Positions 62,880 through 64,000 of a DNA stretch of 64,000 nucleotides are shown in pieces. Source of the stretch: Leucobacter chromiireducens subsp. chromiireducens (GTDB taxonomy: Bacteria; Actinomycetota; Actinomycetes; Actinomycetales; Microbacteriaceae); NCBI RefSeq assembly GCF_016758255.1, contig NZ_QYAD01000002.1, positions 62,001-126,000 of the forward strand. Direction: 5' to 3'. The position numbers and the translations under genes were made by a program. Within the stretch, counting starts at the first letter, position 1; every line of letters starts with the position of its first letter. Under the pieces are notes generated by a model. The model did not search any database, was not told the origin of the DNA, and worked only from the letters and a program-made list of their open reading frames with translations.

Positions 62880-63149
62880 ATCTGCAGCGTATTGCTGCAG
62901 GGACAAAGCACTCGCCTGATTCCGTACTCGGTACTTCTCTGGCCGGTGGGCCGGTGGGCCCTTGGGTCTCGGCTCTGGCGGGTACTGGACCCAGAACGGC
63001 GTGCCTGTGTGGCCCCACGGATGGTGTCCATGATTTCCGCGGAGCCGTCGACCGGAAGCCACGCAGTGGACGGCCAGAGACCGCGCAGACTGTCCGCTGT
63101 GCCACTGGTGTTTCACCGTGCAGCTGGGCCAATTCATACGCTCGGGAGT
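62880..63149. other. Intergenic stretch with no recognised gene
   Basis: About 270 bases lie between the CIRCE element and the glycine-rich protein gene. Open frames cross it on both strands but none has a ribosome site or a recognisable product. A direct repeat GGCCGGT/GGGCCGGT lies near 62940-62960. The promoter of the following gene should lie near its right end. Confidence 0.5.
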
Positions 63150-64000
63150 ATGAACAGAACAGCACGAGTAACGGTGGGTGTCTTCGCGAGTCTGGGCATG
63201 CTGAGCGTGGGCGTCGCTTCTCCGGCACGAGCCCTCGATACGAGTGATACGAGCGAAGTCCTTGAGTTTGGCTTTTCTGGCGCGCCGGAACACTGGACCG
63301 TGCCTGAGGGCGTGACGCACGTCGACATCACGACGCAGGGCGCTGGGGGCTACTTCGACTCGGACTCCGACGGTGGCTTCGGCGCGCGCGTGGAGGGCAC
63401 GATCCCGGTGACGCCAGGTGACGAATTCACGCTCGTCGTTGGTGGCGCAGGCGAACTCTCGGTGGGAGGTTTCAACGGTGGCGGAGACGGTGGTGAGGGG
63501 CTGCGACCTGGCGGTGGCGGAGGCGGTGCGACCAGCGTCGCAGTGAACGGCGAGCTTGTGCAGATAGCTGGGGGCGGCGGTGGGCAGAGCTACTCCGGTG
63601 GACAATTCAGCCGAAACAATGGCGCTGGAGCTGTCGCGACCCGGTACACACACCCGGGTGGTAGCGCTAGCCTCCTCGGAGAAGCTGGCGTCGACGGTGA
63701 CGGCCCGAGCTGGCTGCCGCCTGCCGCTGGTCTTGATGCGTACCCAGAGACCCTGCGCGGACGCGCTGGCGGCTCGGGCGGGGGCGGCGGCCTGGGTGGC
63801 GCTGCCGGCCAACCGGATGAGACTCACCCCACTTGGGGAGCCGGGATCGCAGGGACTTCAGGGACCGCGGCGACTGGCACGCAGGTCGGCGTAGGTGGGA
63901 ACGGGGCGGCGCTCGAGGTGGCAGGCGACACAAACATCGCAAACGCCGGTGGCGGTGGCGGTGGTGGCGCGATGGGTGGTGGCGGTGGCGGCACGGGTGC
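63150..64000 (+). CDS. Secreted glycine-rich protein, C-terminus cut by window edge
   Basis: ATG 63150 opens a frame of at least 283 codons that has no stop before base 64000. A signal peptide of about 28 residues ends in SPARALD. The next part (LEFGFSGAPEHWTVPEGVTHVDI) reads like the beta-strand start of a surface domain, followed by runs of Gly such as PGGGGGGATSV and AGGGGGGGAMGG. It resembles the bacterial glycine-rich (ALK-like) exported domain. Its function is unknown, perhaps adhesion or surface coating. Confidence 0.75.
   Translation, partial: MNRTARVTVGVFASLGMLSVGVASPARALDTSDTSEVLEFGFSGAPEHWTVPEGVTHVDITTQGAGGYFDSDSDGGFGARVEGTIPVTPGDEFTLVVGGAGELSVGGFNGGGDGGEGLRPGGGGGGATSVAVNGELVQIAGGGGGQSYSGGQFSRNNGAGAVATRYTHPGGSASLLGEAGVDGDGPSWLPPAAGLDAYPETLRGRAGGSGGGGGLGGAAGQPDETHPTWGAGIAGTSGTAATGTQVGVGGNGAALEVAGDTNIANAGGGGGGGAMGGGGGGTG

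Noticed and set aside
62853-63827. Long minus-strand open frame across the glycine-rich gene and intergenic stretch
   Set aside because: It crosses the CIRCE element and the antisense of a signal-peptide gene, and its product has no domain.

Overview
The window is high-GC (near 70%) DNA from an actinobacterium. The codon use, the frequent GTG and TTG starts, the coproporphyrin-type ferrochelatase, the small-molecule gene order tilS-hpt-ftsH-folE-folP-folK and the clpC/lysS neighbourhood all point to the family Microbacteriaceae. A Leucobacter-like organism is my best guess, but this is inference because no rRNA or tRNA gene is present. About 60 protein genes are supported. Both window ends cut a gene: a DHA2 drug transporter at base 1 and a glycine-rich secreted protein at base 64000.

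Region 1 (1-11663) is dominated by phenylacetate degradation. After a TetR-controlled efflux pump and an ABATE/CGNR regulator divergent from a flavin monooxygenase come two divergent units. On the minus strand lies paaABCDE (the multicomponent phenylacetyl-CoA epoxidase) with paaG and a hotdog thioesterase. On the plus strand lies paaI-paaK-paaR. Region 2 (11664-20056) is an iron/heme block placed inside the paa locus: a MarR regulator divergent from ferrochelatase, a siderophore-type ABC importer (ATPase, lipoprotein, double permease), an AraC regulator and a serine hydrolase. Region 3 (20057-25180) resumes the pathway with paaJ-paaF-paaH-paaZ. Sites resembling the PaaR operator lie in front of both catabolic operons, so the three paa units look like one regulon.

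Region 4 (25181-33608) holds a branched-chain 2-oxo acid dehydrogenase operon (E1alpha, E1beta, E2, no E3) divergent from an Lrp-type regulator. It also holds an MHS-family symporter, a YbaK editing-domain protein, a beta-carbonic anhydrase and an acyl-CoA dehydrogenase homologue that seems to lack the usual catalytic glutamate. Region 5 (33609-49503) is housekeeping: a secreted M23 peptidase, pyrophosphatase, tilS, hpt, ftsH, the folate genes (with a folP-folB fusion), membrane proteins with bacterial PH domains, lysS and cardiolipin synthase.

Region 6 (49545-56540) is the most interesting: a minus-strand array of an RpiR/SIS regulator, a CX5R phosphatase, a metallophosphoesterase, an AfuABC/Fbp-type ABC importer and a histidine phosphatase, tightly overlapping from the second gene onward. 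Three unrelated phosphatases around one importer, under a regulator type that senses sugar phosphates, suggest uptake and dephosphorylation of a phosphorylated metabolite rather than iron transport. Region 7 (56761-60591) has clpC, a likely N-acetylglutamate synthase and a membrane-anchored protein.

Region 8 (60592-64000) is lower in GC and looks like a small acquired or decayed island. It contains the C-terminal remnant of a tyrosine integrase, tspO, two small proteins flanking a 67-base inverted repeat, an Hsp20 gene behind a clear CIRCE element, and the truncated glycine-rich secreted protein.
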